Assembly: GCF_024347495.1 (NCBI RefSeq)
Contig: NZ_AP025491.1
Coordinates: 930,001-994,000, forward strand
Reading direction: 5' to 3'
DNA from: Vibrio gallaecicus
Lineage (GTDB): Bacteria; Pseudomonadota; Gammaproteobacteria; Enterobacterales; Vibrionaceae
Length of the DNA stretch: 64,000 bases
Below, in pieces: positions 50,960 through 58,897 of the stretch. The notes under the pieces are model-generated. The model was not told the origin of the DNA. It was given only the letters and a program-made list of their open reading frames with translations, and did not search any database. The number at the start of each line of letters is the position of its first letter. Within the stretch, counting starts at the first letter, position 1. A program made the position numbers and the translations under genes.

Positions 50960-52583
50960 TCGAAGCATTAGACATCTAGAAAATAATGCGAATAATGGAA
51001 ACATTTCATCGTCATTCCAGTTATTTCAAGACTTTGAAAGTGGCGAAGGTGTAAACGTAGATCCACATAAGGCGGTTAAGTATTTTAAGCAATGCGCTAC
51101 CGCTCTTTCATTTTCTGAAGAAAAAATTGAATGTCCTAGAAATCGAATCACGTTAAAAGATATTGAATTATTCTATTTTAGGAAATTTACTCATTTACCA
51201 ATACGATTTGAAGAAGATATCACTGTATTCATAGGTGGAAATGGTTCTGGAAAAACTACAATTTTAGAAGCGATAGCTCGCACATTTTCGTGGATTAATG
51301 CTCGAATTGTTTTTCAAGGAAGGAACGGTCGCACTCTAGATGACTATGATGTAACTATTGGTGAACTAACCAATTCAGAAGTAAACACTACTTTTGGTTT
51401 GGGTGAGCACACTACATATAAAGGGGCTTTAGTTCGTCCAGCCAAAGGACTCGAGTCTGCTAAATCAAGTAAACTGGAAGAATATCGGAATCTTTCAAAT
51501 CTCTTTAGAGTTGTCAACAGTCGAATGAGAACGTTGACGAAGAAAGAAATCGACATCCCGCTACTTGCATATTATTCAGTAGATCGCTCATACATAAAGT
51601 CAAACCTTACATTTGATCTAGAGAAAGTATCAAGCGGAGAACAAGAATCTAGATTCGATGTTATCGATAAATCTGTTTTAGATGGTACCGGTAATGTTAA
51701 CGACTTCCTTAAATGGTTTATATATTCAGACAACTTATCAGATGATAAAGAAATAGCATCTTTAACAAAAATTCGAGCAGAAATATCTGCCTTAGAGAGT
51801 ATTGTTACGGATGATTCATCGCCTCTACATGCTATTTTAGAAACTAAACGAAATGATGAGAATGAATTAAGTAAGAAACTATCACAATCTAACAAAAAAA
51901 ACATATCTTCAAGTATTCAATATGTTAAAGATGCCATAACATCAGCCGTTCCTAGTGTTTCGGACCTTTTTGTTGATCGTTCATCTGGCAGAGCAGAAGT
52001 CCGAATAGTGAATGAAGGCGTCAACATCAACATATCTCAAGCGTCGAAAGGGCAACAAGTATACATAGCCTTAATCGCTGACATTGCTAGAAGACTAATG
52101 AGCTTAAATCCAACATTAACAAATAAGTTGAATGGACAAGGCATTATATTAATTGATGAAGTAGAACTACATTTACATCCCGAATGGCAAAAAAATATTC
52201 TATACAAACTCACATCGACCTTTCCTAATATTCAATTTATCGTTACAACACATAGCCCTATAGTTTTATCCGGTGTTAAAAGTCAGAATATTCGAACTTT
52301 AGGGACTAACATCGAAGGCATTGACGTAGCAGTGTCTCCATTAGCTCAGAGCTATGCTCGTTCTCCTTCTGATGTCCTTGAAACTATAATGCATGTCGAT
52401 GTTTCAACTAGCTTTCCCGAGACATCAAAACTAGAAAAATATAGAAAAATTGTTGAACAGGGTAATTATCAATCTAATGATTCGAAGCAACTTCGAAAGG
52501 AATTAATTGAAGCTCTTGGTAGTTCGCACGAGGAACTAGTTCGATTAGATATGGTTGTAAGGAGAAGGGAGTTGCTAGGGTGA
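50946..52583 (+). CDS. ptuA: Retron-associated PtuA-like ATPase
   Basis: 545 aa. An N-terminal Sel1/TPR-like stretch (FQDFESGEGVNVDPHKAVKYFKQC) is followed by an SMC/RecF-like ATPase: Walker A GGNGSGKTT (residues 97-105), coiled middle, signature-like ASKGQQVYIAL (about 361), Walker B GIILIDEVELHLHP (about 399), and the His switch in VTTHSPIVLS (about 434). In Ec78-type retrons this protein and the HNH partner form the toxic effector held inactive by the RT-msDNA complex. AGAGG lies 5 bases before ATG 50946. It ends with TGA overlapping the next gene's GTG by 4 bp. Confidence 0.9.
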   Translation: MSKINRSIRHLENNANNGNISSSFQLFQDFESGEGVNVDPHKAVKYFKQCATALSFSEEKIECPRNRITLKDIELFYFRKFTHLPIRFEEDITVFIGGNGSGKTTILEAIARTFSWINARIVFQGRNGRTLDDYDVTIGELTNSEVNTTFGLGEHTTYKGALVRPAKGLESAKSSKLEEYRNLSNLFRVVNSRMRTLTKKEIDIPLLAYYSVDRSYIKSNLTFDLEKVSSGEQESRFDVIDKSVLDGTGNVNDFLKWFIYSDNLSDDKEIASLTKIRAEISALESIVTDDSSPLHAILETKRNDENELSKKLSQSNKKNISSSIQYVKDAITSAVPSVSDLFVDRSSGRAEVRIVNEGVNINISQASKGQQVYIALIADIARRLMSLNPTLTNKLNGQGIILIDEVELHLHPEWQKNILYKLTSTFPNIQFIVTTHSPIVLSGVKSQNIRTLGTNIEGIDVAVSPLAQSYARSPSDVLETIMHVDVSTSFPETSKLEKYRKIVEQGNYQSNDSKQLRKELIEALGSSHEELVRLDMVVRRRELLG

Positions 52584-53317
52584 GAGCGATTAAAAAAGGA
52601 GTAGCTGATCGCTACCTAGCCTCAAAAAATATTAACCCACCAACAACACCTAGCCAAGCAACTAAAGCTTGGGATCGATTCAGGAGAAAATCCCGAACAT
52701 CTAAGTTATGTTATAACGAACAATATGGGCTCTGTGGGTACAGTGAAATAAGTATAGACAATCTATATCCTATACTAGACAAGCAAAACAATGAGATCAG
52801 CAAGTTTTTGGGGGCACATCTCGAACATGTCGATCCAAAAAGCAGAAACCCGCTTACTACTTTTTCTCACTCAAACTTAATTATATCTGCGGTTGATGAT
52901 ATTAAAGCTCGAGGGCTAGTCCGTAAAGATGTATTTGGTGGACACCATAAACTCAAGAAGTATAGTGATACTTCATTTGTATCCCCCTTATGGTCTAACT
53001 GCCGTAACTACTTTCACTATGAAAGCAACGGAAAAGTAGTGCCTAATGAAATGCTTCCGAATAACCGAGAAAAAGCTAAAGCTCGTCTAACAATCTACAT
53101 TCTAAATCTGAACGCGCCTTTATTGGTAAACTTGAGGAGGACGTGGCTTAATGAACTTGATAAATTAATTTTAAAGGCAAGCTCTAAGCAAGAGTTAATA
53201 GATTTAGCTGAAATTGAACTTTCTCCTATAAATGGAACACTCCGACCATTTCATTCAGCTCAAACACAACTTTTGGGGCAACTTGGCACGCGAATTTGCA
53301 ATGAATTAGGTCTATAG
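52580..53317 (+). CDS. ptuB: Retron-associated PtuB-like HNH nuclease
   Basis: 245 aa from GTG 52580. The HNH core begins with a Cys-rich knuckle (LCYNEQYGLCGYSE, residues 43-56), then HLEHVDPKS (80-88, the conserved His-Leu-Glu-His) and FSHSNLI (95-101, the Asn). A later SPLWSNCRNYFHY and FGGHHKLKKY add possible metal ligands. In the Ec78 system PtuB is the nuclease that acts with PtuA after phage triggers release, causing abortive infection. Coupled to ptuA. Last gene of the operon. Confidence 0.85.
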   Translation: MRAIKKGVADRYLASKNINPPTTPSQATKAWDRFRRKSRTSKLCYNEQYGLCGYSEISIDNLYPILDKQNNEISKFLGAHLEHVDPKSRNPLTTFSHSNLIISAVDDIKARGLVRKDVFGGHHKLKKYSDTSFVSPLWSNCRNYFHYESNGKVVPNEMLPNNREKAKARLTIYILNLNAPLLVNLRRTWLNELDKLILKASSKQELIDLAEIELSPINGTLRPFHSAQTQLLGQLGTRICNELGL

Positions 53318-53679
53318 CCTTTATGGTTCTATTCACTCATCCCTGAGATTAAAAAGGGATTTGTAAACAAGTATACTTAGTACCTATGCTCGCTAAAGCC
53401 TATCTTGGTAGTGGTAATCAGCATTCATACACACTGAACATTACTTGTTAGCCAGTGGTAAATCATCTTTATTTGGCATCTTCTTAACGATACCAATATT
53501 TATCGGTAAATATGCGTAGCTCTTAAATAAAACTAGAGCATTATCATACTGTTAAATGGATTTTCATATCAATAACAGGGTTGCTTAAATAGCACTAAGC
53601 TAATGAATGTTCAAAAAATTACCCCACTTACCCCACCTAATTGAGGTTCAAGTGGAGTAAGTGGGGTAGAAAAAGCAAC
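53318..53679. other. Intergenic region between convergent retron and VapE operons
   Basis: 362 bp without a plausible gene. A weak hairpin (ATCCCT/AGGGAT, 53339-53360) follows ptuB and may end the retron transcript. The strong repeat at 53620-53668 is listed separately. Confidence 0.5.
53611..53668 (-). terminator. Terminator (or iteron-like repeat) after the VapE operon
   Basis: TACCCCACTTACCCCAC (53620-53636) and GTGGAGTAAGTGGGGTA (53652-53668) pair over 17 bp with one mismatch; on the minus strand the stem is followed by ATTTTTTGA. TACCCCACY is also repeated directly, so a replication-origin role for the VapE primase-like protein cannot be excluded. Confidence 0.55.
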
Positions 53680-54921
53680 TTACAGAAATGAAGTGTGGGG
53701 AGTGACGGTAGGAAAGCAGTAGCGATTTGAACCATTAAGCATTTTGCGCTCTAGTTTTTCTTCTTTGTGTAGTTGGTTTAAGGCTTTACCAATCACATTA
53801 CCTTTAGATGCATCAACTTTGAGTAAGTCACAGATTTGTTTAGTCGTTAGCCATTCTCTAGCCTTGCCATGACAGGTTTCTAATTGGTCGTTAAGCATGT
53901 TGTACCAAGTCCCTTTATCCTCGTACTTAGCCGATTCTTTTGATACCAAGGCTTGAGCGTCAGATGAAAGCATCCAAGGGTGTTTTTGTACTAAGAATCG
54001 ATGTTTCACTTCTAACCAGAATTGGCGCAGTTTCTCCGGCTCTGCTAGCGTCAGCTCACCCGTCATTTGATAATCCCACCCTAGTAGCTCGTTAAGCTTG
54101 TCCATATTGGTTTCAGCCACCAGTTCAATGACCGCGTAACGTGAGTTGCCTGTTTCATCTTTTAGGAAGTCCGTACCGTTAACCGTAGCTATTAGATTGG
54201 TTTGTCGTGACTTTTTGATATCACTTCTCGCATAAGGTGGACGCACCGTATCTTGAGCGCGTGTGACGAACGCTTTGAGTGCGCCTTGGCAGTTCTTGGT
54301 AGAACGCTCTAGCTCCCCTAGTTCGACTATCCAAGAACGTATCACCGATAAGACGCTGTCTTTGTTATCAGGGTTTAGCTCTGCCCCTTCTAAGAAGGCA
54401 CTTGGCATCACGTTAGCGATACGCTCAACAAAAGCCGTCTTCTTAAAAGACTGTTCGCCTTGCAGCACTGGAACGAGTTTTGATTTGAAATTAGGCACAA
54501 GCAAACATGCTACACAGCCCACTAACCAGTGTAGCAATACCATTCTTGCCAATTGTGGGTTCTTAGCGCCTAAGCAATTTAACACCGAGTCCACTCTTGG
54601 CTGTCCGTCCCACTCACCTGATAACCAATCGTTGATAGGGTGATAGCTATTTTCTAAAGCAACGGCGTTAAAATGATCATCAATGGCAGGCTTAGGTAAT
54701 GAATGGATAGACGCAACTGAAATCAGCTCACTTCTGACCGTATCAGGTGAGCCCATGCACTCCTTACCTTTAAATATATCAGGCTCTAGGGTCATCTTAT
54801 TAAGCTTGGCTTCATACCCTGAACTTTTCAGCAAAGCCTTAAGATTATCAGCCGTATTCAGCACAATGGTTTTACCGGACTCGGTGTATTTCACATGAGG
54901 AAACTCTGGTTCTTTAAGCAT
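53680..54921 (-). CDS. VapE-family ATPase/replication protein
   Basis: 413 aa. Matches the virulence-associated E domain: HPINDWLSGEWDGQPRVDSVL, WLVGCVACLLVPNFKSKLVPVLQGEQSFKKTAFVERI (P-loop region, here GEQSFKKT in place of the usual GxxGxGKS), and Walker B WIVELGELERS, then ARSDIKKSRQTNLIATVNGTDFLKDETGNSRY. In satellites this protein drives replication as a primase-helicase relative. A C-terminal winged helix (WLTTKQICDLLKVDASKGNVIGKAL) follows. It overlaps the AlpA-like gene by 8 bp, so the two form one operon. Confidence 0.8.
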   Translation of the reverse strand: MLKEPEFPHVKYTESGKTIVLNTADNLKALLKSSGYEAKLNKMTLEPDIFKGKECMGSPDTVRSELISVASIHSLPKPAIDDHFNAVALENSYHPINDWLSGEWDGQPRVDSVLNCLGAKNPQLARMVLLHWLVGCVACLLVPNFKSKLVPVLQGEQSFKKTAFVERIANVMPSAFLEGAELNPDNKDSVLSVIRSWIVELGELERSTKNCQGALKAFVTRAQDTVRPPYARSDIKKSRQTNLIATVNGTDFLKDETGNSRYAVIELVAETNMDKLNELLGWDYQMTGELTLAEPEKLRQFWLEVKHRFLVQKHPWMLSSDAQALVSKESAKYEDKGTWYNMLNDQLETCHGKAREWLTTKQICDLLKVDASKGNVIGKALNQLHKEEKLERKMLNGSNRYCFPTVTPHTSFL

Positions 54922-55156
54922 GGAAGCACTCCTCTTGTGATAAATGGTCTCGCTTAGTGTGATTGTCTAGCCACCGGTCTAAATCTTCTTTGAGATAACG
55001 AACAGCGCGACCAATCTTAATGAAAGGTGGTGCGTCTGTTCTGTTTTTGCGTTGCCCTTCCATACGAGCTTGACGCAGAAATGAACGGCTCATACCGATG
55101 TAAGTCGAGGTTTCTTGCTCTGTGTAAGCGCGTTTGTTTTGTTCTTGGTTTTCCAT
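54914..55156 (-). CDS. AlpA-type DNA-binding protein (excisionase/regulator)
   Basis: 80 aa. HTH of the AlpA/MerR-like excisionase type: YTEQETSTYIGMSRSFLRQARMEG, then PPFIKIGRAVRYLKEDLDRWLDNH (the wing). In satellites it controls integrase expression and excision. Start ATG 55156, with GAAGGTACTTAAAGT upstream. The next gene begins inside its last codons. Confidence 0.85.
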   Translation of the reverse strand: MENQEQNKRAYTEQETSTYIGMSRSFLRQARMEGQRKNRTDAPPFIKIGRAVRYLKEDLDRWLDNHTKRDHLSQEECFHA

Positions 55157-55163
55157 ACTTTAA

Positions 55164-55188
55164 GTACCTTCATTGTTCGTGGAGGTAC
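55164..55188. promoter_or_regulatory. Short inverted repeat between divergent starts
   Basis: GTACCT...AGGTAC with 13 bases between, in the 33-bp gap between the AlpA-like gene and the + strand peptide start. The repeat is made of the two ribosome-binding sites facing each other, so it may be chance. Confidence 0.25.
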
Positions 55189-55189
55189 T

Positions 55190-55297
55190 ATGAAAACCTT
55201 GAAATCATTCACGGGAAAAAAGACGGGAGGATTGGCGGGAGCATTTATTCTCGCAGGGCTTTTCTCACTTCTGACAGCATGTTTTGAAACCGTTTAA
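55190..55297 (+). CDS. Possible small lipopeptide (35 aa)
   Basis: ATG 55190 is preceded by GGAGG at 4 bases, the strongest site on this strand in the area. The product starts KTLKSFTGKK, has one hydrophobic helix and ends LLTACFETV: a lipobox-like LTAC one residue before the tail. It overlaps the 3' end of the 317-aa gene on the other strand. Such short lipobox peptides resemble lysis/release peptides, but this one may be a chance frame. Confidence 0.35.
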   Translation: MKTLKSFTGKKTGGLAGAFILAGLFSLLTACFETV

Positions 55298-56198
55298 AGG
55301 TCATCCCCTCATTAGCACTGTTCATTTGTTTACTGATGTATAGCCTTTCGTTGTCTATCCCATCAACTATCACGTCCACATCAAATTGATACGTCTCCGT
55401 TCGAACGTCTTCACGAATAAGGTTCCAAACCTCTCTTGCTTTGGCTTGAGGATAAAGGGTGAGTATTCGCTGTTGTATCATCTTTACAGGATTGGTTTCG
55501 ATGTTTGGCTTTAAGCCTTGCTCTGATTGGTTTGGCGTTGAATGGGTAGCTGGCTTAGTGTGGTTAGATAGCTGGTTATCGTTACGGCTTAACTCTGGCC
55601 ATGTTCGGTTAAAACTCTGGCTTAAATTGTTTGTGCAAAGCCTGATATCACTGGCTTGTAAGCCTATAGGTACAGACGATAATTGTTTGGTACTTTCGCT
55701 GATGGTTTCAGTGAAAGCCGACAATAGCCCAACGAGGCTTGATACCTGTCCCTGACTGGTTTTGTTCTTAGCAATCTGCATCATGCTTTCTTGCTCTGGG
55801 TACACCGCAGCCAGTTTTGGCACGATGAAAGCCATATTCTTTGCGCTTAAACGCTGTTCGTGGATTCCATTAAACTGACCTTTAACCGCATTCGGGAAAG
55901 TATGAGTAATGAGTCTCAGTTTGGAGTAAGCCAGTGTTGGTAAGGCTTCAAACCGTGTTAACTGGCTTTTACCCACTAAAACCTGTAGAGATTGCTTTTT
56001 GGTTAACTCGATGAAGCCCCGTACATGCAAGCTATAAAGCAATACGTTATCGCTATCGACTGCCGCCGCATTTGGAGAGTCAATTTTAGCGTGAAGCCTA
56101 AACGCCCCTCGCTCAACCGCATCAAACACCTGTTCCTTGGTGAGTGACGTTAACTTTTCCAGTTCGTTTAAGTGTATGTAGTCCCTGTTATCGTCCAT
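55245..56198 (-). CDS. Hypothetical satellite protein, 317 aa
   Basis: N-terminal helix-turn-helix-like segment (IHLNELEKLTSLTKEQVFDAVERGAFRLHA), a Ser/Asn/Gln-rich low-complexity linker (about residues 205-240), and a C-terminal basic domain (MIQQRILTLYPQAKAREVWNLIREDV...MTFKRFQNMLSEVRKAL). Lies between integrase and AlpA-like genes on the same strand. Possibly a replication or regulatory protein; no family recognised. Confidence 0.6.
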   Translation of the reverse strand: MDDNRDYIHLNELEKLTSLTKEQVFDAVERGAFRLHAKIDSPNAAAVDSDNVLLYSLHVRGFIELTKKQSLQVLVGKSQLTRFEALPTLAYSKLRLITHTFPNAVKGQFNGIHEQRLSAKNMAFIVPKLAAVYPEQESMMQIAKNKTSQGQVSSLVGLLSAFTETISESTKQLSSVPIGLQASDIRLCTNNLSQSFNRTWPELSRNDNQLSNHTKPATHSTPNQSEQGLKPNIETNPVKMIQQRILTLYPQAKAREVWNLIREDVRTETYQFDVDVIVDGIDNERLYISKQMNSANEGMTFKRFQNMLSEVRKALRE

Positions 56199-56202
56199 CA
56201 GT

Positions 56203-56245
56203 AAATCAGTACTCGTAACCTAGTGAATCGTTAGCTTACTGATTT
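56203..56245. promoter_or_regulatory. 9-bp inverted repeat upstream of the 317-aa gene
   Basis: AAATCAGTA (56203-56211) and TACTGATTT (56237-56245) are exact complements in the gap between integrase and this gene. A dimeric operator or the integrase terminator stem are both possible. Confidence 0.35.
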
Positions 56246-56274
56246 GGTGGTGGCGACATAGTAAAACGCACTCA

Positions 56275-57453
56275 CTATCCGATGAGGTTCACAGCCGCTG
56301 CTTTATGCTCTGGGGCTAAGTGAGCATATCTAAGGGTCATTTTTAAATCAGAATGCCCTAACAACTCGCGAACTGTATTCAAATCCACACCGTTCGTCAC
56401 AAGCTTACTCGCAAAGTGGTGGCGCAAATCGTGAAACCGAAAGTTTGAGATGTCAGCCGCTTTCAGTAAGCACTGCCATGGGTATTGAATCAGAGGTGCA
56501 GAGTCTCGGTGATTGAGTGTAAATACGTAAACTTGATTGGGGTTTTGCGCTCGCCACTGACTAAGGAGGTTAAACACGGTGTCATTGAGTGGGATACGCC
56601 TAGTTTTCTTAGACTTAGCATTTTCAGCTTTTACAGTCAGATAACGATTCTCAAACGACACATCTTCCCAAGATAAACTCAGTAACTCACTTTTACGAGC
56701 ACCAGTGTTTATAGCAGTGATTACAAGCGGCTTAACAAAGTCTGAATATAGCTTTTCACTACTAGGCGCTCTTAGCCTGTCGTTACGTTCATCAAGGGCA
56801 ATAAGTAAGGCACTTTCTTCTTCACTGGATAGATAACGCACACGGGTATTGTCCTCAGTGACCAGTTTCACTTTATCCAGTGAATGAGAGTCTAGTAGTT
56901 CCCATTCAACCGCTCTTGTGAGTGCCGCTTTGAACGACATGAATGTACGGCTCATTGTGGCGGGTGCTCGACCTTGTTTACGCTTGTGGGTGTACCACTC
57001 TTGAATGTCGCGAGCGGTAATATCAGACAGGCGCTTTTCACCTAAGTGAGCAAACGTATTCTTGATTGAATTAAATGACTGGTTAGCCGTACGAGGGTTT
57101 AGAGCAATCAAATAGTCTCGGTAATGCTCATCGAGAAAATGGGCTAACGTCAGTCCCTCACGCGCTTCTAACTTTTTAGCTTCATGACGGCTTTCTTGTA
57201 CGTCTTCCCCACTGGCGACTTGTCCAGATTTCTCTTTAGCTAAATCTCTAGCTTGAGCGGGTGTTAAAGAATTAGCCGCGCCTAAAAAGTAGTTTCGCTG
57301 CTTACCGTTAATTCGATAGTACAGGTAATACTTCACCGTACCTTTAGGGGAGATACGCGCATGAAACCCACTGACTTCAGTATCGTTCAGACGCTTATCT
57401 TCAATGGTTAGATTCTTAATCGAGTTGTTGGTGATCTTCTGCTTTAATGCCAT
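56275..57453 (-). CDS. P4-type tyrosine integrase
   Basis: 392 aa from ATG 57453 (AAGGA nine bases upstream). An N-terminal DUF4102 arm-binding domain (KITNNSIKNLTIEDKRLNDTEVSGFHARISPKG), a SAM-like core domain, and the catalytic domain with Arg in GARKSELLSLSW, His-x-x-Arg in FRFHDLRHHFAS, LLGHSDLKMTLRYAHL with the nucleophile Tyr. It catalyses integration at the bounded 15-bp core. Its start lies 16 bp from a copy of the arm-type repeat. Frame upstream to 57534 has no start support. Confidence 0.9.
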   Translation of the reverse strand: MALKQKITNNSIKNLTIEDKRLNDTEVSGFHARISPKGTVKYYLYYRINGKQRNYFLGAANSLTPAQARDLAKEKSGQVASGEDVQESRHEAKKLEAREGLTLAHFLDEHYRDYLIALNPRTANQSFNSIKNTFAHLGEKRLSDITARDIQEWYTHKRKQGRAPATMSRTFMSFKAALTRAVEWELLDSHSLDKVKLVTEDNTRVRYLSSEEESALLIALDERNDRLRAPSSEKLYSDFVKPLVITAINTGARKSELLSLSWEDVSFENRYLTVKAENAKSKKTRRIPLNDTVFNLLSQWRAQNPNQVYVFTLNHRDSAPLIQYPWQCLLKAADISNFRFHDLRHHFASKLVTNGVDLNTVRELLGHSDLKMTLRYAHLAPEHKAAAVNLIG

Positions 57454-57467
57454 AACACAATCCTTAG

Positions 57468-57484
57468 TGTAGCAAATATGTAGC
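57468..57484 (+). promoter_or_regulatory. Candidate integrase arm-type site (right)
   Basis: TGTAGCAAATATGTAGC, one base different from 47386-47402 and on the same strand, in the integrase upstream region. Integrase binding here could also repress its own gene. Confidence 0.4.
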
Positions 57485-57610
57485 AGAAAAATTGTAACTT
57501 GAGGCATTACAGAGAACAACCATGAACCAACCAATCATAGCTATCTAATTGTATTTATTCGGTTAATTTATCATTTCAGTTCATAGTCGTTCATTACGTT
57601 ACATTACCAA

Positions 57611-57700
57611 AACGCAGCATTAAGGTGTGAGCGGCGCTTGGCTATACTTGAGCGAAGCGAAACTGCCAAGCGTTGCGAATCACTCTTAAATGCTTTGTTA
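57611..57700 (-). repeat. Right part of the split attC site (attR side, class C)
   Basis: AACGCAGCATTAAGG... to TGTTA, lacking the first T and with C to A in the outer box compared with site 61. Closes the shortened GNAT cassette at 57698. Confidence 0.8.
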
Positions 57701-58141
57701 TGCGTAATTTTTGACGTACTTTGTCATTGCTGTTTCCGAGACTGACAAACCGTCGATTCTATATTGGTCTTTGAACTCTCCAACAACATCGAACCCTGCT
57801 TTTAGGTAGAGGTTCTTTGCTGGGAAATTCTCTGATAGTACACAAAGATCAAGCCAGTCAATTTCGGCTTTTTCTTGGCAGAAATTTATAACCGCATCAA
57901 TGTGACCTTTGATACTTCCAGAGGTGTCTTTTACAACCCAGAGCTTTCTCCAACCTAAAACGCCAAAGTGATGGGAAAAACCTTGGATAAACTTATCTTT
58001 TGTTGCTTCTGGAATTTCACTTTGCTCTCTGGGCATTGTCTGGAAAAGAGGAACTTCTCCATTACCATTTTCAGACAACTGATTTTCAAGATACGCAAAG
58101 AATGAATCTAAATCCGATTTTTCCGCTTCTACTACTTCCAT
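57698..58141 (-). pseudogene. GNAT acetyltransferase with internal 102-bp deletion
   Basis: 147 aa, the second copy of the gene at 38609. It reads KGHID then directly AVINFCQEKAE, so 34 residues containing the CoA-binding loop (RKQGIGQRL) are missing. In the intact copy the deleted span is flanked by the repeat ATCAATG, the sign of slippage. The frame is kept, but the protein should not bind acetyl-CoA. Otherwise nearly identical. Confidence 0.8.
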
Positions 58142-58170
58142 CTAATACTCCGTAGTCCATCGATTACGCA

Positions 58171-58293
58171 TAACGCCGCGTTAAGTGGTGAGCAACGCTA
58201 CCACTGTACTCAAGACATTATGCCATAAACACTGATGCATATCTTTGAACTGAAGCCGCCAAGCGTTGGGAATCCGCCTTAAACGCTTTGTTA
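58171..58293 (-). repeat. attC site 76 (class B, 123 bp)
   Basis: Partner of site 25 in sequence. Closes the following GNAT cassette. Confidence 0.85.
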
Positions 58294-58301
58294 TGTGCGT
58301 G

Positions 58302-58748
58302 CTAAATCTGTGCGTACAATCTCAGCATGTCTTTATGTTGAATACCATTTTCATAGATTGGTTCTGGGTAATTCAGTAAAAAGTGATCCTTGATGATCGA
58401 GTCAACGCGAAAACCAAGGCGCTGATAATAAGTCAGTTGATAACCAAAGGTACCTGTACCCAATTCAACACGAGTGATTCCCTTACTTGATAGCTGAGAC
58501 AGAACTGACTTGAGCAATTGAGAGCCAATTCCTTGACCTTGTAACTCGGGATATACAGAAACATTGAAGATTTCAGCAAGGTTTTGGGTTTCTGGCTTCA
58601 CTATACATGCCGCCAAAATACGCTCATTATCTAGCGCAGCAAAGCACCATGATTCAGCTAAATATGATGAAATACTCGCTTCAGAAGGATCTGCTTCGAG
58701 CAGCAAATCTAGCGGAATTTGGCTACTTTTGACTTCGATAAATTGCAT
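58302..58748 (-). CDS. GNAT-family N-acetyltransferase
   Basis: 148 aa from ATG 58748 (GGAGGGAAA upstream). N-terminal strand MQFIEVKSSQIPLDLLLE, CoA loop LQGQGIGSQLLKSVLSQL, catalytic-strand region VELGTGTFGYQLTYYQRLGFRVDSI and the C-terminal IKDHFLLNYPEPIYENGIQHKDM, matching phosphinothricin/AAC-like GNATs that end in a conserved HFL-YP-PIYENG segment. A 3' fragment of the same gene is at 16674. Confidence 0.85.
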   Translation of the reverse strand: MQFIEVKSSQIPLDLLLEADPSEASISSYLAESWCFAALDNERILAACIVKPETQNLAEIFNVSVYPELQGQGIGSQLLKSVLSQLSSKGITRVELGTGTFGYQLTYYQRLGFRVDSIIKDHFLLNYPEPIYENGIQHKDMLRLYAQI

Positions 58749-58764
58749 TTTCCCTCCAAGCACA

Positions 58765-58883
58765 TAACGCCCAATTAAGTAGCTGACAACGCTACCTATA
58801 CACTCAAACCTACCACCAAAATCACTGAAGCCAAATCGAGTTGAAAATGCCAAGCGTTGGCAGTCTGCTTAAATTGCTTGTTA
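58765..58883 (-). repeat. attC site 77 (class A, 119 bp)
   Basis: Closes the second copy of the 102-aa membrane gene. Confidence 0.85.
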
Positions 58884-58897
58884 TGTTAATTTACACG

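Larger units (their letters stand above)
47297..57625. mobile_element. Integrated phage-satellite-like island carrying a retron
   Basis: A ~10.3 kb element bounded by AACGCCGCATTAAGG (47297-47311) and AACGCAGCATTAAGG (57611-57625), with its integrase at the right end. Contents from the right: integrase, unknown 317-aa protein, AlpA-type regulator, VapE-type ATPase (minus strand), retron operon (plus strand), two unknown genes (minus strand). Integrase + AlpA + VapE without capsid or tail genes is the make-up of phage satellites. No attC lies inside, so it entered by its own integrase. I infer it targets attC-like sequence. Confidence 0.8.

Noticed and set aside
55027..55287. 86-codon + strand frame over the AlpA-like gene
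   Set aside because: Opposite-strand shadow. Only the short frame starting at 55190 has a ribosome-binding site.
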